Positions 9,030 through 16,544 of a stretch of 64,000 bases of DNA are shown in pieces. Positions within the stretch are counted from its first letter, which is position 1. The number at the start of each line of letters is the position of its first letter. A program made the position numbers and the translations under genes. A model generated the notes under the pieces. The model saw nothing but the letters and a program-made list of their open reading frames with translations, had not been told where the DNA came from and ran no database searches. The stretch comes from Bacteroidales bacterium UBA4772 (GTDB taxonomy: Bacteria; Bacteroidota; Bacteroidia; Bacteroidales; VadinHA17), in the NCBI GenBank assembly GCA_002403305.1, contig DHHM01000007.1:12368-76367 (forward strand), in the 5' to 3' direction.

Positions 9030-9545
9030 ATGACGCCGGGGGAGTTCAGGGAAAAAATTTTGCCGCAGGGAAGAAGGCTCTATGCTCTCGCCTGGCGCTT
9101 CCTGAACAGCAGGGAGGAGGCCGAGGACGCAGTTCAGGAGGTTATGATGAAACTGTGGGAAGAGAGGGCCACGCTTGAGAGGCGCGAAAACCTTGAAGCC
9201 TGGTGCACCACCGTCACACGCAACTGCTGTATCGACATTTTGAGGAAAAGAAATAGGTTCATGTTTGAGGAGATGGACAAAATAGCCGAAATAACGGTGA
9301 GAGAGACCGATCCTGCTGCTGCATCCGACAACACCGAGGCTGCAAAGATGATCTCGGTGATTGTCAGCCGCATGAAGGAGCCCTACAGAAGCGCATTGAT
9401 CCTCAGAGATATGGAGGGCTATTCCTACGAGGAGACGGCAGAGGCGATGAATACCAATATAAACGCCCTGCGAACAACACTCTCCAGGGCCCGCAGGGTG
9501 GTAAGAGAGGAGATGAAGAAAATTTATGACCATGGAACAGGATAA
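9030..9545 (+). CDS. ECF-type RNA polymerase sigma factor
   Basis: A 171-residue sigma-70 family protein of the extracytoplasmic-function group. Region 2 is at about residues 20-95 (REEAEDAVQEVMMKLWEE, then WCTTVTRNCCIDILRKRNR). Region 4 is at about 110-165 (SALILRDMEGYSYEETAEAM with the helix-turn-helix NTNINALRTTLSRARRVV). Regions 1 and 3 are absent, as expected for ECF sigmas. Its last 20 bases overlap the start of the next gene, a typical sigma/anti-sigma arrangement with translational coupling. Confidence 0.93.
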   Translation: MTPGEFREKILPQGRRLYALAWRFLNSREEAEDAVQEVMMKLWEERATLERRENLEAWCTTVTRNCCIDILRKRNRFMFEEMDKIAEITVRETDPAAASDNTEAAKMISVIVSRMKEPYRSALILRDMEGYSYEETAEAMNTNINALRTTLSRARRVVREEMKKIYDHGTG

Positions 9546-10077
9546 GGTAAGGGAACTGCTGCACAGGTACTACGGGGGAGTGACCACGGAGAAGGAAGAG
9601 GCACAGCTCAGGGAGCTTCTCTCTGATCCTTCACACCTCTCACACTTCCCGGAGGAGAGGCACCTTATCGCCATGAACGAGACAGTGCCTGAACCCCCGG
9701 ACGGTTTCTATGACAGGCTCACGGAGATAACGCACCGGGAGAGGCGCATGAGGCCGGGCAACAGGGTGCTGAGGTATGCTGTATCAGTGGCGGCAGCAGC
9801 GGTGATACTGGCAGCCTCCTGGATGCTGCTTAACCAGTACGGAGCGCAGAAAGACACCTACACCGACCCGGAGATCGCCATGGCGGAAGTGAAGAGCATC
9901 CTCACCGACGTGTCAAGGAAGATGAACACGGGGATGGAGGAGATGAAGCCGATGAGGAAGATCACGGAAGCACCTGAAGCGGTAGGAGAAATGAGCCGCA
10001 TTAACAGCATCGTGGAGGATAACCTCTCGAAACTCCGCTACCTCAACAGGCTTGACAACGGAAACGGGAACAACTGA
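9526..10077 (+). CDS. Probable anti-sigma factor (single-pass membrane protein)
   Basis: A 183-residue protein with a cytoplasmic N-terminus of about 80 residues (LLHRYYGGVTTEKEEAQL, a pattern common in Bacteroidota anti-sigma or sigma-associated proteins), one transmembrane helix at about residues 83-101 (VSVAAAAVILAASWMLL), and an extracytoplasmic tail of about 80 residues. It overlaps the ECF sigma gene by 20 bases. Met3 (9532) is an alternative start. I see no zinc-binding HxxxCxxC motif, so the anti-sigma call rests on topology and position. Cleavable regulation by the flanking DUF4252 proteins is conceivable but unproven. Confidence 0.65.
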   Translation: MTMEQDKVRELLHRYYGGVTTEKEEAQLRELLSDPSHLSHFPEERHLIAMNETVPEPPDGFYDRLTEITHRERRMRPGNRVLRYAVSVAAAAVILAASWMLLNQYGAQKDTYTDPEIAMAEVKSILTDVSRKMNTGMEEMKPMRKITEAPEAVGEMSRINSIVEDNLSKLRYLNRLDNGNGNN

Positions 10078-10159
10078 TACTTCCATGACCACAGGATCAC
10101 AGAATGATTTGAATAGAGAATGCCATGCAAGTATCACTGGAACAATAAGATAGTAACGA

Positions 10160-10681
10160 ATGAAATCCGATATGAAGAGAATATTGATTTTTATAATAAT
10201 CGCCGCCTGGTCACTGACAGCCCTCGGTCAGAAGAGCCCGGTTGAGGATCTGTTTGACAGGTACAACGGCAGGGATGGTTTTACCTCCGTCTATATCTCA
10301 TCGAAGATGTTCAGCCTTCTGTCGAGGATCGACAGCGACGATAAGGAGTTCCGGGACCTTGTTACCCGGATAAAGGGCATCAGAATCCTGTCGATAGACA
10401 GTGCATCAAATACCGGCAGAATCAACTTCGCCGGTGAGCTGGTGCCAAAACTCAACCGTTCGGGCTTTGAGGAGCTGATGACCGTGAAGGAGCAGCATGA
10501 CGAGGTGCGGTTCATGATACGTGAGGCGGGCGACAGGATCGCCGAGCTGGTGATGGTCACCGGTGGCGCCGGCAGCTCGGTGGTATGGATCACCGGCGAC
10601 CTCGACCTTAAGACTATAGCCAGCCTCTCCGGCACCATGGGCATTGAGGAACTGGAGGAGCTGAAAAAGGTTGAGAAATAG
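10160..10681 (+). CDS. DUF4252 domain-containing exported protein (second paralogue)
   Basis: A 173-residue protein with a signal peptide (hydrophobic residues 7-22, cleavage near ALGQ) and a DUF4252 domain. It aligns with the copy at 8490 along its length: VEDLFDRYNGRDGFTSVYIS against LDDFFSNYSDREGYSSVIIN, and EELMTVKEQHDEVRFM against EELITVKDHDSDLRFM. This suggests a local duplication around the sigma/anti-sigma pair. It starts 82 bases after the membrane partner. Function unknown; a cell-surface sensing role is only suggested by context. Confidence 0.82.
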   Translation: MKSDMKRILIFIIIAAWSLTALGQKSPVEDLFDRYNGRDGFTSVYISSKMFSLLSRIDSDDKEFRDLVTRIKGIRILSIDSASNTGRINFAGELVPKLNRSGFEELMTVKEQHDEVRFMIREAGDRIAELVMVTGGAGSSVVWITGDLDLKTIASLSGTMGIEELEELKKVEK

Positions 10682-10911
10682 GCATCTTCAATGCTACGGC
10701 ACGGCATGGTCTGCAATAACATTACAGGTTATGCAGCCTCATGCAAACAGAGAGGATAGATGCTGGCAGCAAATCATTGATTCCATGAAGAGCATCAGGA
10801 AGATCCGATCCCTGAGCAGTATGCAATATCGGGTCCGTGAACAATCTCCCCCGGCACCACGTTACTCGGATAAATGCATCCTCAGAATTGAATAGCAACC
10901 ATTACAACAGC

Positions 10912-11559
10912 ATGAACACCCCGGAGGAACTCCTCCAGGCATATACCGCCCTCTTTATCTTCCTCGGGGGGTCCGTTTCAATGAGTCCGGAAGAGAGCGG
11001 ACTGTCGCACCTGTGTGACAGCGGACTGTTGAGAAACCTGCCGGTTGAGAGCCATAACGCAACCTACCAGAGGGCAAGCCACCTTCTTCGGTCGCCCTGC
11101 CCTTTCAAACAACAGTGCCATCACACTGTCTCCAAAAACTATTACTCACTGCTCGCCGACGACAAGACAGCATATGCCTACCCTTCTGCCTCCCACTGGA
11201 AAATCTCAGGAAAAACTGCCGGAGAGCATCAGGCCATGCCCGGAAAGTTCTATGCACAGTATGGTTTCAGCAGGTCTGAAGAGTGCGGCCTCGAACCTGA
11301 TCACCTCGGCATAGAGCTGTTGTTTGTCAACCTGCTTCTTGAGAAATACCTTACTGAGGATGATTCCACGGTGAAAAGAGTTATCCGGGAAGACCTGCTT
11401 GATTTCATCAACGGAGAGATGCTCTCATGGCTGCCACGCTGGGCGGATGGGGTCTCCGGTAAATCTGTCACTAAATGCTACACAGGCATCGCAGGACTGA
11501 TAATCGGTGCCCTGGAAGATGTGAGGGATATACTAAGTGATCAGAAGTTGGGGTTGTAA
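10912..11559 (+). CDS. TorD/DmsD-like molybdoenzyme chaperone
   Basis: A 215-residue all-helical cytoplasmic protein. The pattern YYSLLADDKTAYAYPSASHW followed by FYAQYGF and the diagnostic EPDHLGIELLFVNLLLEK, then LSWLPRW, is that of the TorD/DmsD/NarJ chaperone family, which bind Tat signal peptides of molybdopterin oxidoreductases and help cofactor insertion. I chose the ATG at 10912 (MNTPEELLQAY); an in-frame ATG at 10837 would add 25 residues with no family character. No molybdoenzyme gene is in the window, so it is an orphan here. Its last 19 bases overlap the convergent SRPBCC gene. Confidence 0.72.
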   Translation: MNTPEELLQAYTALFIFLGGSVSMSPEESGLSHLCDSGLLRNLPVESHNATYQRASHLLRSPCPFKQQCHHTVSKNYYSLLADDKTAYAYPSASHWKISGKTAGEHQAMPGKFYAQYGFSRSEECGLEPDHLGIELLFVNLLLEKYLTEDDSTVKRVIREDLLDFINGEMLSWLPRWADGVSGKSVTKCYTGIAGLIIGALEDVRDILSDQKLGL

Positions 11560-11927
11560 AACCGTTTTATTGCACCCATGTAATACTCGTTCCAGCCCGT
11601 GGCAATATTGGTATAGTCCTCCACCGGAATGTTTGTATGCTCAACTGTGACAGCAGTATTACCGCCGTTGGCTGCAATGGTTATTGTCACCATCGAATCC
11701 AGCTCCCTGTCTCCGAAATACCACTCCTGCACCACCTTACGGTCCGGTACAAGATCAACGATTTTGCCGCAGATGTCGCCGTCCCACATGTTGAACTCCT
11801 CTCCGGGAGCGGACGGCATCACGGCCGCGTAGCCCGACCACAGTTCAATGGTGTACGGGTTTGTCAGTGCAGCATAAATATCTGAAGGTTCGGCATTGAT
11901 ATGAAAAGTCTTTCTGAAATTTCGCAT
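11541..11927 (-). CDS. SRPBCC (START-like) domain protein
   Basis: A 128-residue cytoplasmic protein with the AHSA1/polyketide-cyclase-like SRPBCC fold: the N-terminal strand KTFHINAEPSDIYAAL, ELWSGYAAVMPSAPGEEFNMWDG, and a C-terminal amphipathic helix beginning NIATGWNEYYMGAIKRFY. These proteins bind hydrophobic ligands or client proteins; the ligand cannot be told from sequence. It lies 37 bases downstream of trxB on the same strand and could share its transcript. Confidence 0.8.
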   Translation of the reverse strand: MRNFRKTFHINAEPSDIYAALTNPYTIELWSGYAAVMPSAPGEEFNMWDGDICGKIVDLVPDRKVVQEWYFGDRELDSMVTITIAANGGNTAVTVEHTNIPVEDYTNIATGWNEYYMGAIKRFYNPNF

Positions 11928-11964
11928 GGTCAGCGTATGTTTTCCCCTTTAAAATGTTGTTTTA

Positions 11965-12960
11965 TTATCCCTGTTCTGCAAGATATCTCTCGGCATCGAT
12001 GGCCGCCCGGCAGCCGCTGCCGGCAGCCGTTACTGCCTGTCTGTAAACGTGATCCATCACGTCGCCGGCGGCAAAGACGCCAGGCACCTTCGTCCGTGTA
12101 GATCCCGGTTCGGTAATTATGTAGCCTGTCTCGTCAGTGTCAATCCACTCCCTGAAGACCTCTGAATTGGGAGTATGGCCGATGGCCAGGAAGAAACCGT
12201 CGATCTTGATATTGAACTTCTCCTCCTCTGGCGTACCACGGTGGCGCACCACCACTGCACCCTCAACACCCTGTGTGCCAAAGAGGTCCTCTACCTGGCA
12301 CTTCCACAGTATCTCGATGTTGGGTGTGTTCATCACCCTGTGCTGCATCACCTTGCTGGCGCGAAGCACATCACGCCTGACAATCATATATACCTTTCTG
12401 CACATCCCCGCGAGATAGGTAGCCTCCTCACAGGCTGTGTCGCCGCCGCCAACGACAGCCACATCCCTGCCCTTGTAGAAAAATCCGTCACATGTGGCGC
12501 AGGCAGAGACACCCATGCCTGCATATTTGGTCTCAGCAGGTATACCCAGGTATTTCGCCGTGGCACCCGTGGCGATGATGACCGTGTCAGCCATTACCTC
12601 CACACTGCCGTCAAAGGTGACCTTCAGCGGCTTGCCTGAGAAATCGGCAGAGGTGGCAATACCTATCCTTACATCGGTACCGAACCTCTTGGCCTGCTTC
12701 AGGAAGTCCTCCATCATCTCCGGCCCGGTGACACCGTCAGGATATCCCGGGAAATTTTCAACCTCAGTTGTCGTGGTAAGCTGTCCGCCCTGCTGCAGAC
12801 CCGTGTAAAGAACAGGTTTAAGGTTGGCCCTGGCAGCATATATCGCTGCAGTATAACCGGCGGGTCCGGAGCCGACAATAAGACATCTTACTTTCTCCGA
12901 CGAGACAGGAGCCTTCTTTTCTTCCTCACTGCCTGTCTCAAGTGGTTTGAACAGTTGCAT
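11965..12960 (-). CDS. trxB: Thioredoxin-disulfide reductase
   Basis: A 331-residue flavoenzyme passing electrons from NADPH to thioredoxin. Seen: FAD-binding GSGPAGYTAAIYAAR near residues 30-45, redox-active Cys154-Ala-Thr-Cys157, NADPH-binding GGGDTACEEA near 171-180, and the C-terminal FAD motif GVFAAGDVMD. The N-terminus is about 20 residues longer and more charged than in typical TrxB; no internal Met offers a better start and a TAnnTTTG element lies 24 bases upstream, so I keep it. The DUF6599 gene ends 52 bases upstream. Confidence 0.94.
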   Translation of the reverse strand: MQLFKPLETGSEEEKKAPVSSEKVRCLIVGSGPAGYTAAIYAARANLKPVLYTGLQQGGQLTTTTEVENFPGYPDGVTGPEMMEDFLKQAKRFGTDVRIGIATSADFSGKPLKVTFDGSVEVMADTVIIATGATAKYLGIPAETKYAGMGVSACATCDGFFYKGRDVAVVGGGDTACEEATYLAGMCRKVYMIVRRDVLRASKVMQHRVMNTPNIEILWKCQVEDLFGTQGVEGAVVVRHRGTPEEEKFNIKIDGFFLAIGHTPNSEVFREWIDTDETGYIITEPGSTRTKVPGVFAAGDVMDHVYRQAVTAAGSGCRAAIDAERYLAEQG

Positions 12961-12983
12961 CTGGTATTAGGTCTAAGAGATGA

Positions 12984-12991
12984 CAAAAATA
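12984..12991 (-). promoter_or_regulatory. Bacteroidota -7 promoter element for trxB
   Basis: TATTTTTG on the minus strand matches TAnnTTTG and lies 24 bases before the trxB start, in the 52-base gap after the DUF6599 gene. It suggests that trxB can be transcribed on its own. Confidence 0.5.
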
Positions 12992-13012
12992 GAAATAATA
13001 TTATACGGTATG

Positions 13013-13807
13013 CTAAAAGGTGATAATTATTTGACTGGGCGAAATTATCGAAACTACTGAATCACTGCTTATTGCGTAATGGCTTCCGGCAGGAGACATT
13101 CTAATGCACCTGAGAACCTCTGTGGCTGTGCCGGGACTCTCAAAACGAAGTGACGCCCGGGTTCTGCCCTCTCTCTGTATCATCAGCGCGCTGTAACCTG
13201 TGGCCTCGCCAAAGGTATCCGACAGTTCCGGTATGCCGTTATAAAGACCCAGAGGGCCTCGTACCAGTACGGCACCTCTCATGGTCTCATCATCAACAGG
13301 CTCCTCAAAAAAGAGGGTTGGGTCAAAAGAAGCCTCGGGGATATTGGCGAGGATACCGGTGGCTATCTCATCCGCTGTCTCCTGATCTTCCTTTGTGCCG
13401 GTGTCATTTATTATGCTTACATAGAATGGTCCCTTGCATAACTGCAGCTGATAGGCTGACCGGCAGAGATGTTCCGTCAGCCTCGGTCCGCCGTTGCAGC
13501 GGAAGCGCGATACCGAGAAGATGCCGAATGCAGCCTCCGGATCTTTCATGCGGTAGATCTCGACCTTTATATCCCTTCCATTGCGCACCAGCTCTGTAAC
13601 AACCAGTGTGTCAAAACCGTATTCCAGGTAGAGCTCTGCCCCTCCGTTGATGTAACCATAGAGAGACGTCTCGGTGAAGGTGCGGCTCCGGACCTCCCCG
13701 ATGCCCTGAACAGCTGCCAGGCCCTGACGTGATTCCGTTGTCTGAGCCAGGGACGAGAGCGAAAAGATTAAGAGTAAAATAAGTGAAGATGTTTTTTTGA
13801 ATCGCAT
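13013..13807 (-). CDS. DUF6599-like exported protein
   Basis: A 264-residue protein with a signal peptide (hydrophobic residues 8-21, cleavage near SLAQ). The segment SLYGYINGGAELYLEYGFDTL followed by EIYRMKDPEAAFGIFS is what I associate with the DUF6599 family, often encoded beside DUF362 proteins as here. Function unknown. It has no lipobox and no further membrane segment, so a periplasmic location is likely. It starts 39 bases after the DUF362 gene, so the two probably form one operon. Confidence 0.7.
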   Translation of the reverse strand: MRFKKTSSLILLLIFSLSSLAQTTESRQGLAAVQGIGEVRSRTFTETSLYGYINGGAELYLEYGFDTLVVTELVRNGRDIKVEIYRMKDPEAAFGIFSVSRFRCNGGPRLTEHLCRSAYQLQLCKGPFYVSIINDTGTKEDQETADEIATGILANIPEASFDPTLFFEEPVDDETMRGAVLVRGPLGLYNGIPELSDTFGEATGYSALMIQREGRTRASLRFESPGTATEVLRCIRMSPAGSHYAISSDSVVSIISPSQIIITF

Positions 13808-13846
13808 CTTTATGAGTCTGTTTTGAATTTTGCCTTATACTTACAG

Positions 13847-15016
13847 TTATACGGTGACCTCCCTGAGTTCGATCTTTGTCCTGTCAGCCACGCCCAGTCC
13901 GAGTTCCTCAGCCTGCAGCATGAATGCAAGTGCCCTCTCCGTGCCCTCCTTCTGCAATCCTTCAGCTATTCTCTTTGCCAGCACGATGTCATAACCGATC
14001 CTGTCCACCGCCACCGCATCACTGCCCGCGATTATGGTGTGATAGTCGCAGAAGAACTGCGGGTTGGCCCCGGGGCCGCCGTTAAAGCATCCTTTGATGC
14101 CGTCTGCAATATTCAGCACCACCTTGTCGCGCAGCGGGGCAAAGGCGCACACCTGTGCACAGGTTTCATTCCAGAGCTTGGCATGCAGTCTTCCTGTGTT
14201 TGACACTGAGCCGAATGCCAGGTTCTTTAGTGCCAGTGTCACCGTGGCACCGGCATTCTTCAGTATGGGTATATTGATGATTTTGTCAAGTTCCCGTGTG
14301 ACAATCTTTGTGAAATAGGAATATTTGCCACCGTTGACCATGTAGGGCATCGTATATTCGTCATACTCACCCTCCACGTCTGCCCAGTAGTACCATTCGC
14401 GATCAATCATATGCTCTCCGTAGAGCTTGCCGTCCTTGCCGTAATAGAGCCCGTCCTTGTCCATCTGTTCCGTACCGACGATGCGGATCCCGGGATAATT
14501 CTCCGCTGTGAAGCCGACATCCGTCAGTTCAAACTCACGGCGGTCCCAAATTGTCAGCTGAGATCTTTTTATACCGCTCTCCTCAAGCTGAGCTATCACC
14601 GATCTCACCACCTCATGGCTGGTGCTCAGACTTTTGCCTGCAACAGGATTCACTTTCAGACCTATTCTCTCGCCCGGTGACATAAATCTCCGCCACGCCT
14701 TTTTCAGCTTCTTCTCGCCTGTCAGCTCAAGCATAGAGCGGGCTATCATGTCATATACCTCCTGTTCGACGATGGCATTGTCCTGTACCGACCTGCTGTT
14801 CCTTACCAGTGCCACTCTTCCCGGGAATAGTCCCGGCATGGAACTCTCATTGTGCGGCACCTTCAGTGCGTCGGCAATGTTGGTGTCAGGCTTGTCCTGT
14901 AGGGTGGGCTCATATGCTGATGCCGGGCTCAATGCCTGTGCCACGGGGGCAGCGGCAGCAGCAGCGGCTCCTGCGCCTGCAATGCGGAGGAAGTTCCGGC
15001 GGTTGACCTGGTTCAT
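13847..15016 (-). CDS. DUF362 domain-containing protein with Tat signal
   Basis: A 389-residue protein. The N-terminus NRRNFLRIAGAG is a twin-arginine signal, followed by an alanine-rich hydrophobic stretch to about residue 33. The body has the DUF362 features GLKVNPVAGKSLSTS and NIPILKNAGATVTLALKNL, then GADPVAVD-like GSDAVAVDRIGYDI near 330. DUF362 proteins are often linked with iron-sulfur domains, but no ferredoxin-type cysteine cluster is present here. Export through Tat suggests that a cofactor is loaded before export. Function unknown. It has its own TAnnTTTG element. Confidence 0.82.
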   Translation of the reverse strand: MNQVNRRNFLRIAGAGAAAAAAAPVAQALSPASAYEPTLQDKPDTNIADALKVPHNESSMPGLFPGRVALVRNSRSVQDNAIVEQEVYDMIARSMLELTGEKKLKKAWRRFMSPGERIGLKVNPVAGKSLSTSHEVVRSVIAQLEESGIKRSQLTIWDRREFELTDVGFTAENYPGIRIVGTEQMDKDGLYYGKDGKLYGEHMIDREWYYWADVEGEYDEYTMPYMVNGGKYSYFTKIVTRELDKIINIPILKNAGATVTLALKNLAFGSVSNTGRLHAKLWNETCAQVCAFAPLRDKVVLNIADGIKGCFNGGPGANPQFFCDYHTIIAGSDAVAVDRIGYDIVLAKRIAEGLQKEGTERALAFMLQAEELGLGVADRTKIELREVTV

Positions 15017-15054
15017 TTTATGCGCGTTTTTGATGTTGTCTTTCCTGATGAACG

Positions 15055-15062
15055 CAAATATA
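15055..15062 (-). promoter_or_regulatory. Bacteroidota -7 promoter element for the DUF362-DUF6599 genes
   Basis: TATATTTG on the minus strand, 38 bases before the DUF362 start. No -33 TTG is visible at standard spacing. Confidence 0.5.
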
Positions 15063-15124
15063 AGTAAAATGAAATGTTGCCCCCCACCCGCACAATATGT
15101 TCCTCAGTTGCCTGCTGCTTTTTT

Positions 15125-15154
15125 TTGCATAATCGGAATAGTTGACTAATTTTG
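15125..15154 (+). promoter_or_regulatory. Complete Bacteroidota promoter for tRNA-Pro
   Basis: A TTG at 15125-15127 (within TTTTTTG) is followed by 19 bases and TAATTTTG at 15147-15154. This matches the TTG-N19-TAnnTTTG consensus exactly. The tRNA begins 15 bases downstream. Confidence 0.8.
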
Positions 15155-15169
15155 CACCGCTTTACATCA

Positions 15170-15244
15170 CGGGATGTAGCTCAGCCCGGTTAGAGTACTT
15201 GTCTGGGGGGCAAGGGGCCCCGGGTTCAAATCCCGGCATCCCGA
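15170..15244 (+). tRNA. tRNA-Pro (anticodon GGG)
   Basis: The 75 bases fold as a full cloverleaf. The acceptor CGGGATG pairs with CATCCCG; the D stem is GCTC/GAGT; the anticodon stem CTTGT/GCAAG encloses the loop CTGGGGG with anticodon GGG at 15205-15207; a 5-base variable loop follows; the T stem CCGGG/CCCGG encloses TTCAAAT. The discriminator is A and CCA is not encoded. A strong promoter precedes it and a terminator follows 12 bases later, so it is a single-gene unit. Confidence 0.96.
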
Positions 15245-15256
15245 CTGAGCAGCAAG

Positions 15257-15292
15257 CTCCTTCGCCAATTGGCGGAGGAGTTTTTGTTTTTT
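15257..15292 (+). terminator. Rho-independent terminator of tRNA-Pro
   Basis: CTCCTTCGCC and GGCGGAGGAG (one T-G pair) form a 10-bp stem with an AATT loop at 15257-15280. The run TTTTTGTTTTTT follows. Confidence 0.9.
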
Positions 15293-15393
15293 AGGATCGA
15301 CGAATAAGCTTACTGATGAGGAGAACATGAAAAACAAAAACCATGTCAGACGAAGGCTGACATGAGCTTGTTGCTCAGGATGATCACTAAAAA

Positions 15394-15490
15394 GGGATCG
15401 CGCGAGCCGCCGGAAGGCGGAAAGCGCAATCCCGCTTTGATGCTGGCTTTGCTGACCAGCAGGTTCACCCAAAGGGGATCGCGCAATCCC
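15394..15490. repeat. REP-like inverted repeats after tRNA-Pro
   Basis: GGGATCGCGC occurs at 15394 and 15475, and GCGCAATCCC at 15424 and 15481. The first pair are inverted to each other (one mismatch) and enclose a second stem, CCGCC-GGAA-GGCGG, with a GNRA-type loop, giving a long two-storey hairpin at 15394-15433. The second copy, 15475-15490, is a near-perfect palindrome of the same motif. No gene covers the region. Confidence 0.6.
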
Positions 15491-15527
15491 GGTTTCCTTA
15501 TGAAATAAAAACAGTAACTTTACATCT

Positions 15528-15710
15528 ATGAAAAAACTGCTGGTGCTTCTGCTGATGTCATTGCTGCTGGCGGCATGCAACAGGGCTGTCTGCCCTGCAT
15601 ACAGCGACTATGCCAACGACATGAGGAACAGCTTCTTTCAGAAGGGTAACCACAGGGCCGACGGCATCAACAGGGTGTACCGCGACACCGCCCAGAAGAA
15701 ACTGAGGTGA
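15528..15710 (+). CDS. Small hypothetical lipoprotein
   Basis: A 60-residue product with a textbook lipoprotein signal: MKK, a leucine-rich core, and the lipobox LLAAC with the lipidated cysteine at residue 17. The mature part is only about 44 residues, basic and without a recognisable domain (CPAYSDYANDMRNSFF). Small lipoproteins of this sort are frequent in Bacteroidota. The antisense frame is an artefact of the tRNA region. Function unknown. Confidence 0.65.
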   Translation: MKKLLVLLLMSLLLAACNRAVCPAYSDYANDMRNSFFQKGNHRADGINRVYRDTAQKKLR

Positions 15711-15747
15711 GATCCGCCGGAAACTGTTGATCTGGAATACCACAGAT

Positions 15748-15834
15748 GCAGATCCGGCTCCGGCCCCGAACCATGATTTTACTGCCTGAAAGGCATACGG
15801 AAACCCCGGTGCAGATCCCTTCCCGGCCCCGAAC
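15748..15834. repeat. Two direct copies of a 24-base GC-rich repeat
   Basis: GCAGATCC......CCGGCCCCGAAC occurs at 15748-15771 and 15811-15834, 63 bases apart and differing at only a few central positions. The copies lie in the gap between the small lipoprotein gene and the convergent lipoprotein gene. The role is unknown. Confidence 0.5.
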
Positions 15835-15883
15835 TTAAACTTTCCGTCCACCCCGGCTTAGGCATTCTCAGTTGGGCAGATGA

Positions 15884-16279
15884 TCAATACCAGCTCTGCA
15901 CCAACACCTTCCTGTCGTTCTGATATTCACTGATACGGTAGAACACCGAGGAGTCATTCTCAATCTGGTATATCCAGTAACCGTAGATCCCGGGGGTGAC
16001 ATACTTCCTTCTCAGATAAAGCCTGTCGCCGGGATTGAACTCACACTCCCTGCTGTAGGCTGATACCTTGCCGAAGGTGGTATCCTGCGTGGTCTTTATC
16101 CATATCAGATGGGGGTCCCCGAACCTTCCCGGGGCAGTGTGACGGTAATCCTCGAATTCACCTATATACCTCCTGGTGACATAAAGCCTGTCCTCAACTA
16201 TCTCTGACGTCGACTTGTTTGAGGTGGTACATGAGATGACCGCGCTCATGACAAACAATAATAATATCAGTTTCTTCAT
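15884..16279 (-). CDS. Hypothetical lipoprotein
   Basis: A 131-residue protein with a lipoprotein signal (MKKLILLLFVMSAVISC, lipidated cysteine at residue 17). The mature domain looks beta-rich: RLYVTRRYIGEFEDY, RLYLRRKYVTPGIYGYWIY, SVFYRISEYQNDRKVL. I do not recognise the family. It is probably anchored in the outer membrane or inner-membrane leaflet and faces the periplasm. It stands alone, with a 44-aa reading frame about 80 bases upstream on the same strand. Confidence 0.7.
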   Translation of the reverse strand: MKKLILLLFVMSAVISCTTSNKSTSEIVEDRLYVTRRYIGEFEDYRHTAPGRFGDPHLIWIKTTQDTTFGKVSAYSRECEFNPGDRLYLRRKYVTPGIYGYWIYQIENDSSVFYRISEYQNDRKVLVQSWY

Positions 16280-16360
16280 CTCTGTTAATTTATTAATGAA
16301 CCGGCCCGTGCAACAGCCTGTTACCAGACTGCCGACACTAACCTGAATGCGTCTCCTGAT

Positions 16361-16495
16361 TTACCCGGCAAAAAAGATGTACTTGTAGCTTACGCCCTGC
16401 TCGCTCAGCCAGAGACGAAGCGCCTTGGCTATCTTCCTTCGCTTCAGAAGAACCTTCCCGGTTGCTTCTGATGAAATTTCATAATAGGTCCTCAT
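16361..16495 (-). CDS. Small basic protein (44 aa), hypothetical
   Basis: A short minus-strand frame from the ATG at 16495 to a TAA at 16361 encodes 44 residues, starting MRTYYEISSE and continuing with a basic segment KVLLKRRKIAKALRLWL that would form an amphipathic helix. An AGGAG lies about 6 bases before the start, stronger than most ribosome sites in this window. It follows the methyltransferase-like gene by 49 bases on the same strand, so cotranslation or a shared transcript is possible. I do not recognise the family; coding is supported by the ribosome site and a non-random composition only. Confidence 0.5.
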   Translation of the reverse strand: MRTYYEISSEATGKVLLKRRKIAKALRLWLSEQGVSYKYIFFAG

Positions 16496-16544
16496 CCTAT
16501 CTCCTTTTTAAATATATTAATGTTATCCTGTTTTCAGTTTTCGG

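Noticed and set aside
8748..9533. 261-codon minus-strand frame
   Set aside because: It lies opposite the DUF4252 and ECF sigma genes, which carry clear motifs.
10671..10895. 74-codon plus-strand frame between the second DUF4252 gene and the TorD-like gene
   Set aside because: It overlaps the DUF4252 stop, has no recognisable domain and atypical composition.
15167..15580. Minus-strand frame over the tRNA and its flank
   Set aside because: It is antisense to tRNA-Pro; its C-terminal end is the usual antisense-of-tRNA artefact peptide.
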